Of a DNA stretch of 64,000 bases, positions 39,711 through 52,313 are shown one piece after another (the first letter of the stretch is position 1; each line of letters starts with the position of its first letter). This DNA comes from Bacteroidales bacterium (GTDB taxonomy: Bacteria; Bacteroidota; Bacteroidia; Bacteroidales; Rikenellaceae), in assembly GCA_949419965.1 (NCBI GenBank), contig CASPAC010000004.1, positions 15,574 through 79,573 of the forward strand. Reading direction: 5' to 3'. The notes under the pieces are model-generated. The model was given only the letters and a program-made list of their open reading frames with translations, was not told where the DNA came from and did not search any database. The position numbers and the translations under genes are program-made.

Positions 39711-40919
39711 CTATTCGAACCCCAGTTTTCGGGCGATGTGTTCGGGCAGGGCTTTCTTGTTGAGCATGATCGAGGTCGTCTTGTAGGCTACGAACGGCTG
39801 CGAGAAATACCAGTAGCCTCCGTAGGGCGGACGTTCGCCCCACGAGTTGAGCACCTTGTAGAACGGATTCCCGGCCTGGTCGGTGGCTTTGCCCACGATG
39901 ACCATGCCGTGGTCGTCGGTGGTCTCGTAGTTATCGAACGCCTCCTGACGCTTGGCCTGCGTCACGACCAGCTCCTTTACGGGTTTGTCGAACGAGTAGA
40001 TTAGCGTCTCCTTCTCCTGCTGGGTAAGTTTGCCCCATTTCTCGGCTTCCGTGCCGCTCATGTTCTCGAGCGCGATTTCGGGAACGATGCCGATCGCCTT
40101 GGTGCGGCTGAAGCCCTTTTCGCTCACGTCGGTGCCCCACGAGAGTGCATACCCCTGGTCGAGCGCGTGGTCGACGGCCTCCATCATTTCGTCGAGCGGC
40201 AGGTTGTAGACCGTGCCCCACATCCAGTTGTCGGGCACTTCGAGGATGAACTGCGTGTAGAACGGATGATGGGTGAACGACGTCAGGTCGATATAATCCT
40301 CCATGTCGATGGGCAGCGAGGCCGCATAGGAGGCCGGGGTGTATTCCTTGCCCTCGTAGGTGAAAGTCTCGGGCATCTCGCCGAAATAGGCGTCGAGCAG
40401 GGCGCTGAAGCCGCGGCGCCACGCCGTCGACAGCGGTTTGCCCGAACGGTCGCCGACCGAAATGATCGTGTCGAGGTAGGCCTTGAATACGGCCGTCAGC
40501 TCGTGGAAGTCGGGCTTGTCGGTACCGTAGTTGAGCCCCGGGTAGACCTCGAACGGCACGATGCCGTATTTCTTGATGCTCTCGGTGACGTCGTGCGCCG
40601 CACCGCCCTCGGCGAAGTTCAGTTCGCCGTGCATCCGGACGTATTTTTCGGCCTTTTCCATGAAGGTGTGGCGGACGATCCACATCTCCGAGAGGTGGAC
40701 CGGAGCGCCGCCTGCGCGCAGGATTTCACCCTCCAGAAACGAAAGGGTCGAGAAGCACCAGCATGTGCCGCTGCGGTGCTGGTCCTTGACGGGCGTCATC
40801 CGGAGCACCTTGGTGTCGGTGAAGCGGTAGCCCTCGGGCTGGGTCTCTTCGGGTGTCGTCTGGGCGACGGCGCTGCACAGAGCGCCGACGGCCAGCAGGG
40901 TAAGCAAGAAGTTTTTCAT
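39711..40919 (-). CDS. C1-family cysteine peptidase (aminopeptidase C/bleomycin hydrolase type), exported
   Basis: ATG at 40919 gives a Sec signal peptide (MKNFLLTLLAVGALCSAVAQ). The 402-residue product has the papain-type active site in the bleomycin-hydrolase order: Gln and Cys in KDQHRSGTCWCFST (about residues 44-57), His in TTDDHGMVIVG (about 330) and Asn in KVLNSWGE (about 350). Cytoplasmic relatives are aminopeptidases; this one is secreted to the periplasm or beyond, as is common in Bacteroidales. It lies 153 bases downstream of topA on the same strand. Confidence 0.92.
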   Translation of the reverse strand: MKNFLLTLLAVGALCSAVAQTTPEETQPEGYRFTDTKVLRMTPVKDQHRSGTCWCFSTLSFLEGEILRAGGAPVHLSEMWIVRHTFMEKAEKYVRMHGELNFAEGGAAHDVTESIKKYGIVPFEVYPGLNYGTDKPDFHELTAVFKAYLDTIISVGDRSGKPLSTAWRRGFSALLDAYFGEMPETFTYEGKEYTPASYAASLPIDMEDYIDLTSFTHHPFYTQFILEVPDNWMWGTVYNLPLDEMMEAVDHALDQGYALSWGTDVSEKGFSRTKAIGIVPEIALENMSGTEAEKWGKLTQQEKETLIYSFDKPVKELVVTQAKRQEAFDNYETTDDHGMVIVGKATDQAGNPFYKVLNSWGERPPYGGYWYFSQPFVAYKTTSIMLNKKALPEHIARKLGFE

Positions 40920-41072
40920 CTGTCGTTGGGTTTGAAGTAGCGTTCGTTTCGCCGAACGCCGGGGGCAGCAGCTGCGGTCGGGCCGGCTGCTCCCGGTGGA
41001 CCGGGATGCCGCTCTGCGGACCGCTGCACGCATAAGAAACGGCTGCGGCGCCCGGATAGTATATGCCGGCGT

Positions 41073-43370
<2,298 letters not shown>

Positions 43371-43403
43371 TGCGTTGATGTATGGCTTTTTCAGAAATGC
43401 GAA

Positions 43404-43426
43404 AACCTAAGTGCTCGACTTAGGTT
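43404..43426 (-). terminator. Hairpin terminator after the DUF4270 gene
   Basis: On the minus strand AACCTAAGT pairs with ACTTAGGTT around a five-base loop, followed by TTTCGC. It lies 28 bases after the DUF4270 stop and before topA. Confidence 0.75.
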
Positions 43427-43453
43427 GCGCATTCGTTGATTGGTTGCGGGTTG

Positions 43454-45076
43454 TTATTTCTTGATTAAATTGTAGGTCAGTTCGAAACGGATCGGGGCGT
43501 TGTTTCCGGCAGGATCGTCCGGCAGCGTGGTCATGCCTTGCAAGACGGTGTAGGCCGGCGTGTAGTAGCTGTAAGCTTCGGGGGCGGCATAGATCGTACG
43601 GTTCCCGATCTTCGTCAGGTCGATCTCCCGTTCTTCGCTCCGTGCGGCGTCGCGTTCGGCTGCGTAGCTGTTCCAGAGGGTCTGGATGTAACCCGTGATG
43701 TCGAACGTGTAGCAGCCGCGGCTGCGGTTGATGTACCCGCCGTAGGCGAGCGACGTGTCGTAGTTCTTCTCGTAATAGTAGTTGTAGTCCGGGATCGCCG
43801 TAAGGGTCTTGTAGTTCGTATAGAGACCGATGCGTTCCGGTGCGGCGTCCATGTCGAAGATCAGCCTGCCGGGAGCCGCGGGATCGATCGCGTCCCACTC
43901 GTAATCGCTGTCGCCGAAGTAAACCAGCATGCGGGCCTGGCTGAACGCCAGGGTCGAGAACTCGTAGCCCTCCCTGTTGGCTTCTTCGATCTTGCTCTCC
44001 AGTTCGTTGAAGAACTCTTTCGTGAACGTGATCTCGGTTACCACGCCGCCCATGCCTTCGACGATCATCCGGCTGTCGGTCTTGCGGTTGTCGGGGGTGC
44101 CGGGAGCGGGTTCGCGAACCTGGGCCGGGTCGATCTTGCTGCCTTCGTAGTTGCGTTTGAAGACGTTGACCGAGACGTTGCCATGGGTGGACGACAACTC
44201 GGTGTCCTTGAAAATGTAGAGCAGCGACAGGGTGTCTTTTATCAGCGAAGGGTCTTCCTTGAGCCTGGTGCGGCCGTAGACCGCCAGGCCCGAGCCGCTG
44301 AGATCGAGGGCGTACATGCCGCCCTTGCTTTTGGCGGTCTGATCGGCCAGAGGACGGATATAAAGCCCCTTGAATTCGTCGACCCACTGCGCGAGACTGT
44401 CGAGGGTGGTATAGATCGAGTAGTCGTCCGCGTATTTGCCGCTCTGGAGCATCAGCCGGTCGATGAACTCGCGGCCGCCTTCGGCCAGATCAAGCGTCAC
44501 GGACGTGGTGGCGGGGCCGGTCTTCTTGCCGTCGGGGAACTCGAACGTGAACAGCGGGGTTTTGCTTACATAAGGATCGGGATCGAAATCGAGGTAGAAC
44601 GTGGAGTCCTCCCGTTCGGTCAGATAAGCGTTGTCGGTAATTTCATAAATGCCGTAGAGCTGCGGGGTAAGAGTGTCGCGGTCGTAGTCGGTAACCGTGA
44701 GCAGCAACTGCGCGGAGTCGAAGATCGGCCGCTCGCCGAATCGGTCGGCGTCGACTCCCACATAGTAGAGATATTGGGTCAGGAAGCCTGCCGAGCGCAG
44801 CCCCAGCGTGTCGTTCAGCTGCGAACCGATGTAGCCGTAGGAGATGTTCGACGTGCGGATCGAATCGCTCTGGAAGAGCCGGGTTTCGACGTATTTTTTC
44901 GGATTCGGCTCTTTTTTGAGCGGAAAGGTCGCATATCCGGCCCGCATCTGCTGGGTGTCGGGCACGAGGTTCGAACCCAGCGAATCGTCCACCGTGGTGC
45001 AGCCTGCCCACCCGGCCGCCCCCGCAAAAAGGGCCGCGGAGAGCATCGCACGACGGAAACTATTGAATTTCATCAT
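43454..45076 (-). CDS. DUF4270 family lipoprotein
   Basis: The 540-residue protein begins with a lipoprotein signal ending GAAGWAGC. The DUF4270 opening follows: DDSLGSNLVPDTQQMRAGY. The rest is beta-rich with an Asp/Thr/Tyr bias, as is usual for this Bacteroidota family of exported proteins, whose function is unknown. Its start overlaps the end of the glycogen synthase gene by 17 bases, an arrangement seen in related genomes. Two adjacent ATG codons (45076 and 45073) could serve as start. Confidence 0.9.
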   Translation of the reverse strand: MMKFNSFRRAMLSAALFAGAAGWAGCTTVDDSLGSNLVPDTQQMRAGYATFPLKKEPNPKKYVETRLFQSDSIRTSNISYGYIGSQLNDTLGLRSAGFLTQYLYYVGVDADRFGERPIFDSAQLLLTVTDYDRDTLTPQLYGIYEITDNAYLTEREDSTFYLDFDPDPYVSKTPLFTFEFPDGKKTGPATTSVTLDLAEGGREFIDRLMLQSGKYADDYSIYTTLDSLAQWVDEFKGLYIRPLADQTAKSKGGMYALDLSGSGLAVYGRTRLKEDPSLIKDTLSLLYIFKDTELSSTHGNVSVNVFKRNYEGSKIDPAQVREPAPGTPDNRKTDSRMIVEGMGGVVTEITFTKEFFNELESKIEEANREGYEFSTLAFSQARMLVYFGDSDYEWDAIDPAAPGRLIFDMDAAPERIGLYTNYKTLTAIPDYNYYYEKNYDTSLAYGGYINRSRGCYTFDITGYIQTLWNSYAAERDAARSEEREIDLTKIGNRTIYAAPEAYSYYTPAYTVLQGMTTLPDDPAGNNAPIRFELTYNLIKK

Positions 45077-45866
45077 AGAAGCGGTTGTAATTATCGAAAA
45101 AGTCCTCTGCCTCGGGCGCCTGGTATTCCAGCATCGGCTTGCCGCTTTGGCGGGCGATTTCGAGCACCCGCTCGTCGACGCCGGCGGATGCCGCGATCAC
45201 GCCGTCGGCATACTTCATAACGAAACGGCAGAGGTTTTCGTATGACGGCGTGTCGAGAATCGACAGATTTTTGTCCTTGACCCCCTCGCCGGCGATCTTC
45301 GCACCGAAACCCTTGTTCAGCTCGCCGCCGAAGCCGTCGTCGTAGAGCGACACGACGACCTTCACGTTGCGGAAGATCGGATCGTCGGCGAAAACCTTCT
45401 TCAGGTATACGGGCACGACTCCCGTGAACCATCCGTGGCAATGGACGACGGAGGGTGCCCAGCACAGCTTCTTGACCGTTTCCAGCACGCCGCGGGCGAA
45501 GAAGATGGCCCGCTCGTCGTTGTCGGGGAACTCCAGCCCTGCGGCATCCTGCAACACGGCCTTGCGCGAGAAGTAGTCGTCGTTGTCGATGAAGTAGATC
45601 TGCACGCGGGCGGCAGGAATCGATGCCACCTTGATGATGAGCTGGTGGTCGTTGTCGTCGATGATGAGATTCATGCCCGAAAGGCGGATCACTTCGTGGA
45701 GCTGGTGGCGGCGCTCGTTGATGCACCCGTAGCGGGGCATGAACGTGCGGATTTCATTGCCGCGCTCCTGCATCGCCTGCACCAGCGAACGGCATAACAC
45801 GGAAGCCTCCGTTTCGGGGAGGTAGGGCATTATTTGCTGACAGACGTACAGAATCTTGCTTGCCAT
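45060..45866 (-). CDS. Glycogen/starch synthase, N-terminal (GT5-type) domain only
   Basis: The 268-residue protein matches the N-terminal Rossmann domain of glycogen synthases: an opening ILYVCQQIMPYLPETEAS, then MPRYGCINERRHQLHEVIR, FFARGVLETVKKLCWAPSVVHCHGWFTGVVPVYLK. Full synthases have about 480 residues and a second domain with the ADP-glucose site; that part is missing. Short forms like this are frequent in Bacteroidota, beside DUF4270, and may act with another subunit or have lost catalysis. The 178-base gap after queA holds a -7 element at 46026-46033. Confidence 0.85.
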   Translation of the reverse strand: MASKILYVCQQIMPYLPETEASVLCRSLVQAMQERGNEIRTFMPRYGCINERRHQLHEVIRLSGMNLIIDDNDHQLIIKVASIPAARVQIYFIDNDDYFSRKAVLQDAAGLEFPDNDERAIFFARGVLETVKKLCWAPSVVHCHGWFTGVVPVYLKKVFADDPIFRNVKVVVSLYDDGFGGELNKGFGAKIAGEGVKDKNLSILDTPSYENLCRFVMKYADGVIAASAGVDERVLEIARQSGKPMLEYQAPEAEDFFDNYNRFYDEIQ

Positions 45867-46025
45867 GAATCGTAAGTTTTAAGGTCGGAAAACCGGCTCC
45901 TCGGGCCGCTCCCTTCGCGGTCGTCTCCTGGCGGGCCGCCCTGTGCGAGGGTCGCTCTTCTGCGAAACCGGGACACACCAACGCAAGATGGACTGCGAAT
46001 ATTGCAGGGCGCCGCTTGTATTTTG

Positions 46026-46033
46026 CAAAGATA
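46026..46033 (-). promoter_or_regulatory. -7 element TATCTTTG before the glycogen synthase gene
   Basis: The minus strand reads TATCTTTG. The element sits just beyond the queA stop and would give a leader of about 150 bases. No clear -33 element is seen. Confidence 0.5.
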
Positions 46034-46044
46034 GTGAAAAAATA

Positions 46045-47094
46045 TTAAAGAATAAGCATCGCGTCGCCGTAAGTGCCGAAGCGGTATCCTTCTTCTTTAG
46101 CGATTTTGTAGGCCTTCATCACGTTTTCGTAGCCGCCGAACGCCGCCACCATCATCAGCTGCGTGGAGTAGGGCAGGTGGAAGTTCGAGACCATCGCATC
46201 GGCGACCGAGAAGTCGTAGGGTGCGAAGATGAACTTGTTCGTCCAGCCCTCCGAGGCCTTGATCATGCCGCCCGTCGAGACGGCGGTTTCGATCGTGCGC
46301 ATGACGGTGGTGCCGATCGCCACGACCTTGCGTCCGTCGCGTTTGGCGGCGTTGACCGTCGCAGCGGTTTCTTCGGTCACGAAGAACTGCTCGGAGTCCA
46401 TCTTGTGTTTCGAGAGGTCTTCGACATCTACCGTGCGGAAGTTGCCCAGCCCGACGTGCAGCGTGACGAACGCGCTGTCGATCCCCTTGATCTCCATGCG
46501 TTTGAGCAGGTGCTTCGAGAAGTGCATGCCGGCCGTAGGGGCCGCCACGGCGCCCTCCTTGGCGGCGAAGATCGTCTGGTAGCGTTCGGCGTCCTGGGGT
46601 TCGACCTTTTCGCGCACCCACTTGGGCAGCGGGGTTTCGCCCAGGGCGAAAAGCGCTTCCTTGAATTCCTCGTAGGAGCCGTCGAAAAGGAAGCGCAGCG
46701 TGCGGCCGCGCGAGGTGGTGTTGTCGATCACTTCGGCCACCAGCAGGTCGTCGTCGCCGAAATAGAGCTTGTTGCCTATGCGGATCTTGCGCGCCGGGTC
46801 GACCAGCACGTCCCACAGGCGGAGTTCGCGGTTCAACTCGCGCAGCAGGAAGATTTCGATCTCGGCGCCGGTCTTCTCCTTGTTGCCGTAGAGACGTGCA
46901 GGGAAAACCTTGGTGTCGTTGAACAGAAAGAGGTCTTTCTCGTCGAAGTATTCGATGATGTCCTTGAACTGGCGGTGTTCGACGGTGTCTTTGGCGCGGT
47001 CGATGACCATCAGGCGCGATTCGTCGCGGTTGTCGGCCGGATAGCGGGCCAGCATTTCGGGCGTGAAATCGTAGCCGTACTGCGATAGTTTCAT
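46045..47094 (-). CDS. queA: tRNA preQ1(34) S-adenosylmethionine ribosyltransferase-isomerase
   Basis: The 349-residue enzyme makes epoxyqueuosine in the wobble base of tRNAs with GUN anticodons. ATG at 47094 ([23 protein letters not shown]) is the family start; the upstream extension is not conserved. Key segments are [22 protein letters not shown] [22 protein letters not shown] and [18 protein letters not shown]. It lies 75 bases downstream of truB on the same strand, probably in the same transcript. Confidence 0.96.
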   Translation of the reverse strand: MKLSQYGYDFTPEMLARYPADNRDESRLMVIDRAKDTVEHRQFKDIIEYFDEKDLFLFNDTKVFPARLYGNKEKTGAEIEIFLLRELNRELRLWDVLVDPARKIRIGNKLYFGDDDLLVAEVIDNTTSRGRTLRFLFDGSYEEFKEALFALGETPLPKWVREKVEPQDAERYQTIFAAKEGAVAAPTAGMHFSKHLLKRMEIKGIDSAFVTLHVGLGNFRTVDVEDLSKHKMDSEQFFVTEETAATVNAAKRDGRKVVAIGTTVMRTIETAVSTGGMIKASEGWTNKFIFAPYDFSVADAMVSNFHLPYSTQLMMVAAFGGYENVMKAYKIAKEEGYRFGTYGDAMLIL

Positions 47095-47169
47095 AGCGGG
47101 GAAAGGTTTCTCAAAAAGGTTTCTCGGTGGAATCGTGTGTGACAATACTAATTGTATACGCAAAAAAAT

Positions 47170-47898
47170 CTATTTTGTTTCGATCTCGTGCAGATTTTTT
47201 ATCAGCTCCTCCAACTGCCATGCCTTTTCGGCTGTGAAGCCGCCGCTGCGCGTGCGGCGCAGCGAGGAGAGGTGGGCGCCGCTGTCGAGCACTTCGCCTA
47301 TTTCGCCGGCCAGCGAACGGATGTAGGTGCCTTTGCTGCAACGCACTCGGATGCGTATGCGGGGCAGGGCATATTCTTGGAGTTCGATTTCGTAGATATG
47401 GATCGGAGCCTTGCGCAGCTCTACGGAGTCGGTCGTCCCGCCCGCCCGGGCCAGTTCGTAGGCCCGCATGCCGTCGATCTTCTTGGCTGAATAGAGCGGC
47501 GGCGCCTGGAGCCGCTCCCCCTCCAGGGAGCGGAGCGCTTCGACGACTTTCTCGCGGGTGATGTGTTCGGTCGGGTAGGTGCGGTCGATGGGGTGTTCCA
47601 GATCGAAACTGGGTGTCGTGGCGCCCAGCACGACGTCGGCTACATACTCCTTTTCTTCGGCTTGCAGCGCCTCGACCATCTTCGTGGCGCGGCCGATGCA
47701 GACCAGCAGCACGCCCGTGGCCAGGGGGTCGAGCGTCCCGGCATGCCCCACTTTGATGCGGGGATAGCCTATCTTGCGGAGCGCGAACTTGATCTTGCGC
47801 ACCACGTCGGTCGACGTCCACTCCAGCGGCTTGTCGATTACGGCGATGTAGCCCTGCTCGAAATCGAGACCGCGCAGGTCGGTTGCTTCGGGCGTCAT
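47170..47898 (-). CDS. truB: tRNA pseudouridine(55) synthase
   Basis: The 242-residue enzyme makes pseudouridine 55 in the T-loop of tRNAs. The catalytic aspartate lies in [18 protein letters not shown] (about residues 47-64), followed by [21 protein letters not shown] and [16 protein letters not shown]. The start ATG at 47898 overlaps the uppP stop as ATGA. The C-terminal PUA domain of some TruBs is short or absent, as in other Bacteroidota. Confidence 0.96.
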   Translation of the reverse strand: MTPEATDLRGLDFEQGYIAVIDKPLEWTSTDVVRKIKFALRKIGYPRIKVGHAGTLDPLATGVLLVCIGRATKMVEALQAEEKEYVADVVLGATTPSFDLEHPIDRTYPTEHITREKVVEALRSLEGERLQAPPLYSAKKIDGMRAYELARAGGTTDSVELRKAPIHIYEIELQEYALPRIRIRVRCSKGTYIRSLAGEIGEVLDSGAHLSSLRRTRSGGFTAEKAWQLEELIKNLHEIETK

Positions 47899-48686
47899 AG
47901 GGCGTAGCTGATAATGGATACGGCGCCCGCTGCCGCGCAATAGATCGCGAACCAGATCAGACGTCCCCGCTTGACGATTTCGAGCATGAAGCGGCAGGCG
48001 GCGCAGCCGGTAACGAACGCAGCGAGAAACCCTGCCAGCAGCGGCCCTGCGGCGATGCCCGACGTCAACTCTCCCGAACAGATTTCGAGGAACGTCTCGC
48101 CTAAAATGGGCGCCAGCACCATCAAGAACGAGAATTGCGCCACGGCGGCTTTTTCATTGCCCAGCAGCAGCCCCGTGGCGATGGTCGTGCCCGACCGCGA
48201 GAGGCCCGGCATGGCGGCGCAGGCCTGCGCTACGCCGATGATGAAGGCGTCGCGGTAGGAGATGATCTCTTTCTGCCGTGGTTTGGCGTAGTAGGCGAAA
48301 GCCAGGAGTGCGGCCGTGAGCAAGAGCATGGCTCCCACGACTGCCAGGATCCACGGTGCGTTGAGCAGCGCGTCGATGCGGTCTTTCAAGGCGAAGCCCA
48401 CGATGCCGATCGGAATCATCGAGAGCGCCAGTTTCAGCACATAGGCCTGCTCGGCGTTGAAGCGGCGCGAGAACATCCCCCCGAGGAGCCGGCGCACCTC
48501 GGCGTGCAGAACCGCCAAGGTGCTCAACACCGTGGCGGCGTGCAGCGTCACGTCGAACGTCAGGTTTTCCTCGATCTGCACGCCCAGCAACTCCTTGGCG
48601 ATCTGGAGGTGTCCGCTGCTCGAAACGGGCAGGAATTCGGTAATTCCCTGCACGATGCCCAATATAATGGCTTGAAGCGTATCCAT
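47895..48686 (-). CDS. uppP: Undecaprenyl-diphosphate phosphatase
   Basis: The 263-residue membrane protein (BacA family) recycles undecaprenyl pyrophosphate to the monophosphate carrier for cell wall synthesis. The first signature [20 protein letters not shown] (residues 9-28) contains the catalytic Glu and Ser, and the second, [16 protein letters not shown], is about residue 160. Around seven to eight membrane helices are seen. It sits in the ftsX-DUF3098-uppP-truB-queA order often found in Bacteroidota. Confidence 0.97.
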   Translation of the reverse strand: MDTLQAIILGIVQGITEFLPVSSSGHLQIAKELLGVQIEENLTFDVTLHAATVLSTLAVLHAEVRRLLGGMFSRRFNAEQAYVLKLALSMIPIGIVGFALKDRIDALLNAPWILAVVGAMLLLTAALLAFAYYAKPRQKEIISYRDAFIIGVAQACAAMPGLSRSGTTIATGLLLGNEKAAVAQFSFLMVLAPILGETFLEICSGELTSGIAAGPLLAGFLAAFVTGCAACRFMLEIVKRGRLIWFAIYCAAAGAVSIISYAL

Positions 48687-48690
48687 CGGG

Positions 48691-48936
48691 TCACTCGTAG
48701 CGTTTCAGGATGGCATAGATTTCCAGCACGAAGCCGCCGACGGTCACGATCGGTGCCAGCGTGATGCGGCGCCACGAGAACATGGCGTAGTCGAACTCGT
48801 CGGGCGAATCGCTGCCGCCGCCGGTCATGAGGACGAATCCCAGCACGATGACGGCGAAACCGACGGCCAGCAGGATGTAGTTGCGGCGTGTGAGCGGCAG
48901 CCGGGGATTGTCGGGAGTGTTGTTCGGTCGTTTCAT
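48691..48936 (-). CDS. DUF3098 family small membrane protein
   Basis: The 81-residue protein has two hydrophobic helices, [19 protein letters not shown] and [20 protein letters not shown], separated by [16 protein letters not shown], which is the DUF3098 pattern. The function is unknown. It lies one base after the ftsX stop and four bases before uppP, so it is surely part of the same transcript, and its constant place beside ftsX and uppP suggests an envelope or wall role. Confidence 0.9.
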   Translation of the reverse strand: MKRPNNTPDNPRLPLTRRNYILLAVGFAVIVLGFVLMTGGGSDSPDEFDYAMFSWRRITLAPIVTVGGFVLEIYAILKRYE

Positions 48937-48937
48937 G

Positions 48938-49822
48938 TCAGTAAAGATAGATTTTGTTCGATTTCATGTTGACGAATTTGTTGAGGGCCGCCCAAGTGAA
49001 GAGTCCCGAGATGACCACGCCGCCGCCGATCATCGTGCCGAAGATCAGACCGCCCGTGCGGCTCGCCTCCGCCAGGGCCTGCAACTCGGGCACGGCTTCG
49101 TTCAGTCCGTAGGCGGCCAGCGCCAGCAGCAGCGAAGCCGCCGTGCCGGCCAAGATGCCCTGCGTGATGCTGCTGGCCAGGAACGGCCGCATGATGAACC
49201 ACTTGGTGGCGCCGACCAGTTTCATGGTGTTGATCTGGTAGCGTTTCGAGAAGATCGCCAGCCGGAGGGTGTTGCTTACCAGGATCATCGAAACGAGGAG
49301 CAGCGCTCCGCCGAAGAGCAGCAGGATGAAGCGGATTTTTCCCACTGTGGCGTGGAGCCGCGCCGCCATGAGGGCCGGGTAGCTCACATGTTCGACGCCC
49401 GAAAGGTGGGAGATGCCCGTGATGAAGGCGTCGATCGCCTCCTTGTCGGACGAATGCGCCGTGAGGGTCAGTTCGTAGGAGTCCAGCAGCGGATTTTCGC
49501 CCAATACCTCGTCGAATTCGCTGCCGAACATCTTTCGGAACTCTGCATCTTCCAGTTTCTCTTCCTTGGGTACGTAGACGATCCCGCCCACCAGCTCTTG
49601 GTCGGCGACCCGTTCGGCGATCGCTTCGCGTTGCTTGTCGGTCAGCCCGTTTTTCAGTTCCACCGACACCTGGATGCTCGATTGCAGCGTGCGGGCCACC
49701 TCCATGGCCGCCAGCATCAGGTAGCCCACCGACCCCAGGAGAAAGAGCACCAGCGTGATGCTGACCGTGGATACGATGTAGGAGTTGCGGACTTTGCGTT
49801 TGAGTCGTTTGTCGTCCTTCAT
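48938..49822 (-). CDS. ftsX: FtsX-like cell division permease
   Basis: The 294-residue protein has an N-terminal membrane helix, an extracytoplasmic domain (about residues 45-165), and three C-terminal helices, the FtsX layout. With the ATPase FtsE it controls peptidoglycan hydrolases during division; ftsE is not in this window. ATG at 49822 (MKDDKRLKRKVRNSY) is preferred to TTG two codons earlier. It is ten bases after the YfhO-like gene. Confidence 0.92.
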   Translation of the reverse strand: MKDDKRLKRKVRNSYIVSTVSITLVLFLLGSVGYLMLAAMEVARTLQSSIQVSVELKNGLTDKQREAIAERVADQELVGGIVYVPKEEKLEDAEFRKMFGSEFDEVLGENPLLDSYELTLTAHSSDKEAIDAFITGISHLSGVEHVSYPALMAARLHATVGKIRFILLLFGGALLLVSMILVSNTLRLAIFSKRYQINTMKLVGATKWFIMRPFLASSITQGILAGTAASLLLALAAYGLNEAVPELQALAEASRTGGLIFGTMIGGGVVISGLFTWAALNKFVNMKSNKIYLY

Positions 49823-49832
49823 GTTCAATGCG

Positions 49833-52313
49833 TTATTCTGTGCGTTTGGTTTTTATTACCCACAAGATGAGCGCCGTCAGAGCCGCCGCCAGAATTGCCA
49901 GCGAGGCGGCCAGCGTCGCGCTTTCGACCGCCGTCCAGTGCGGGGCGCGGAAGCGCCATTCGACCGTGTGGCTGCCGGGCGGCAAGAGCATGGCGCGCAA
50001 TACGTAGTCGGCCCGGAAATAAGGCGCCGGTTCGCCGTCGATGAAAGCGCTCCAGCCGTCGGCATAGTAGATTTCGGAGAATATGGCCACAGCTTCTTGC
50101 GGGGCGGAATATTCGTACTTCAGGTAGTTGGGGCGGTATTCCGTCAGCTCGATGCGGGCCGCCGGATCGGCTGGTGCTGCGGCAGGCAGAGGCGTGTCGG
50201 TCGCGACGACCGCCGTCGTGCGCAGGTCGAGGCTCCCCAGCGCGTCGATTTCGGCTTGGGCCGTCGGGGCGCAGACCACCGAGTCGACGAACCAGGCGGC
50301 GCCGAATGCCGTGTCGCGGAAGACGGCTTCGGGCTGTCCGTCGTTGCCCGGAACGATCGCATAGCGCGTGTTGAGCATGTCGAGCACCCCCTCGTCGAGC
50401 GACGAAAGATAGCGGTCGATCAAATCTTGGTAGCGGGCCAGCTTGGCGCCATGATAACCGCCGACCGACCGGTGGAAATAGGAGGTCGTGGCGTCGTTGA
50501 AGGGGCTGACCGTGAGGTTGATGACGCGGTATCCCGGTGTTGTGTCCGCCAGAATCGCCTGGTCGGCGGCCGTAGGAGCGATCTGCCGGCGGCGGGCCGG
50601 CACGAAGTCGTCGGACGAAAGGAAACGCAGGTCGACGGGCACCAGGTCGAGCAGCATGACGCCGGAAAGCAGGGCGACGAGCACGTATCGGTTGATCTTG
50701 CGCCGCACGAAAAGCAGCGTGCACCCTGCCGCAAGCAGAATCATCGCCAGCGACCGCCAGGCATCGGCCCGCATCATCGCTGCGCGTTCGGTTGCCATTG
50801 CGTCGGCCGTCCGTTCGCCCCACTCGACATCCATGCCGCGGTCGATGTAGGCTTGCAGACCGTTGGCCTCGAAGATGCGGTGGTACTGGTCGGTCATCAT
50901 CGCCGCGCTCTGGTCGCGTCCGAAGTCGAACAGGGCGCCGCCCGTCGTGGCCAGCAGCAGGCAGAGACCGCCCGTGATGCCGGCCGCCCAACCTATGGCC
51001 CGCAGCCGCCGCCCGCGGGGAATCTCGTCGCGCCACAGCCGCATGAGCGCCAGCGCACCCAGCATCGGCACGGCCCATTGCACCACCACCAGTGTCATCG
51101 AGACCGTGCGGAACTTGTTGTATCCGGGCAGCCACCTGAAGGCCCATTCGGTCAATCCCATCAGGTTGCGGCCCCAGGCCAGCAGGATCATCAGCCCGCA
51201 GATGGCGGCGATCCACCATTTGTTGCGGCCGCGGGCCAGCGCCAGGCCCAGCGCGGCCAGGAAAAGGGCTGCGGCGCCCAGGTAGGTCGGGCCGCCCGTA
51301 TAGGGTTGCGTGCCCCAGTAGGCCGGGAGTTGCTGGGCGGCTCCGCGCAGTCCCAGTTCGCCGGTCACGGAGGCCACTTCGCCGTTGCGCGAGAAGGTCG
51401 TGCCCGAATCGCGCCCCATGAAGTCGGGCACGAGCAGGTTCAGCGTCTCGGCGCGTCCGTAGCTCCAGGCCGTGGCGTAGTCCAGATCGAGTCCGCTCCG
51501 TTTTTCTGTCGTGTCTGCGGTCAGTTCCGAGCCGCCGCGGATGGTCTCTTTCGTGTGGCGGGCCGTATACCAGAGGGGGGCGAAGTTGGATGCTACGGCC
51601 AGTATGCCGGCGCCGAGGAGCGCGGCGGTGCGCAGGCCGAAGTCGCGCAGCCGTTTTTCGCGCAGGGCGACGATCGCGTCGTTGATCCACAGCGCCGCCA
51701 TCGCCAGCAGGAAGTAGTAGGCGATCTGCGGGTGGTTGGCACCGATTTCGAGCGACGCGAACAAAGCTGTGAGCGCCGCACCGTAGAAGATGTTGCCGCG
51801 CAGGGTCATCCAGGTGCCTCCGAGCATCAGAGGTGCGTAGACCAGCGCCCACATCTTGGTCAGGTGCCCCGCGCCGATAATGAGCAGCAGGTAGGTCGAG
51901 AGTCCGTAGGCCAGGGCTGCGACGATGCCGACCCAGGGGTCGACGCCCGTCATCAGGAGCATGAGCCACATGGCCGTCATGGCGAAAAAGAGGAAGGCGG
52001 CCGGCGTGTCGAGTATCTTGGTAATCTGTCCCGCCGTGCGTTTGACCAGCTGGGCCGGGTAGGCCACATTGATCAGGTAGGCGGGCATCCCGCCGAACAT
52101 GCCGCCCGTCCACTGGGGGTCTTCGCCGCGCTCCAGGCGCATTCGGGTAATGTCGTGGGCCATGCCTTCGTATTGCACCACATCGTGCTGGGGCAGCGCT
52201 TCGCCACGGAACTGAGGGGCGAAATAAGCGGCGCTTACCACAAAAAAGAGCGACAGCGCGGCCGCTGCCGGCAGCAGCAGCCGAACGAAACCTTTCGAAA
52301 GAATCATCTCCAT
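49833..52313 (-). CDS. YfhO family membrane protein
   Basis: The 826-residue protein has an N-terminal helix, a short loop with QHDVVQYEGMAHDITRMR, and about twelve membrane segments, then a long C-terminal extracytoplasmic region ending in another helix. That is the layout of YfhO and related GT-C-fold glycosyltransferases, which in Gram-positives help glycosylate teichoic acids. The Bacteroidota family has no assigned substrate. It heads the minus-strand run YfhO-ftsX-DUF3098-uppP-truB-queA, which suggests a link with envelope polymers. Confidence 0.82.
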   Translation of the reverse strand: MEMILSKGFVRLLLPAAAALSLFFVVSAAYFAPQFRGEALPQHDVVQYEGMAHDITRMRLERGEDPQWTGGMFGGMPAYLINVAYPAQLVKRTAGQITKILDTPAAFLFFAMTAMWLMLLMTGVDPWVGIVAALAYGLSTYLLLIIGAGHLTKMWALVYAPLMLGGTWMTLRGNIFYGAALTALFASLEIGANHPQIAYYFLLAMAALWINDAIVALREKRLRDFGLRTAALLGAGILAVASNFAPLWYTARHTKETIRGGSELTADTTEKRSGLDLDYATAWSYGRAETLNLLVPDFMGRDSGTTFSRNGEVASVTGELGLRGAAQQLPAYWGTQPYTGGPTYLGAAALFLAALGLALARGRNKWWIAAICGLMILLAWGRNLMGLTEWAFRWLPGYNKFRTVSMTLVVVQWAVPMLGALALMRLWRDEIPRGRRLRAIGWAAGITGGLCLLLATTGGALFDFGRDQSAAMMTDQYHRIFEANGLQAYIDRGMDVEWGERTADAMATERAAMMRADAWRSLAMILLAAGCTLLFVRRKINRYVLVALLSGVMLLDLVPVDLRFLSSDDFVPARRRQIAPTAADQAILADTTPGYRVINLTVSPFNDATTSYFHRSVGGYHGAKLARYQDLIDRYLSSLDEGVLDMLNTRYAIVPGNDGQPEAVFRDTAFGAAWFVDSVVCAPTAQAEIDALGSLDLRTTAVVATDTPLPAAAPADPAARIELTEYRPNYLKYEYSAPQEAVAIFSEIYYADGWSAFIDGEPAPYFRADYVLRAMLLPPGSHTVEWRFRAPHWTAVESATLAASLAILAAALTALILWVIKTKRTE

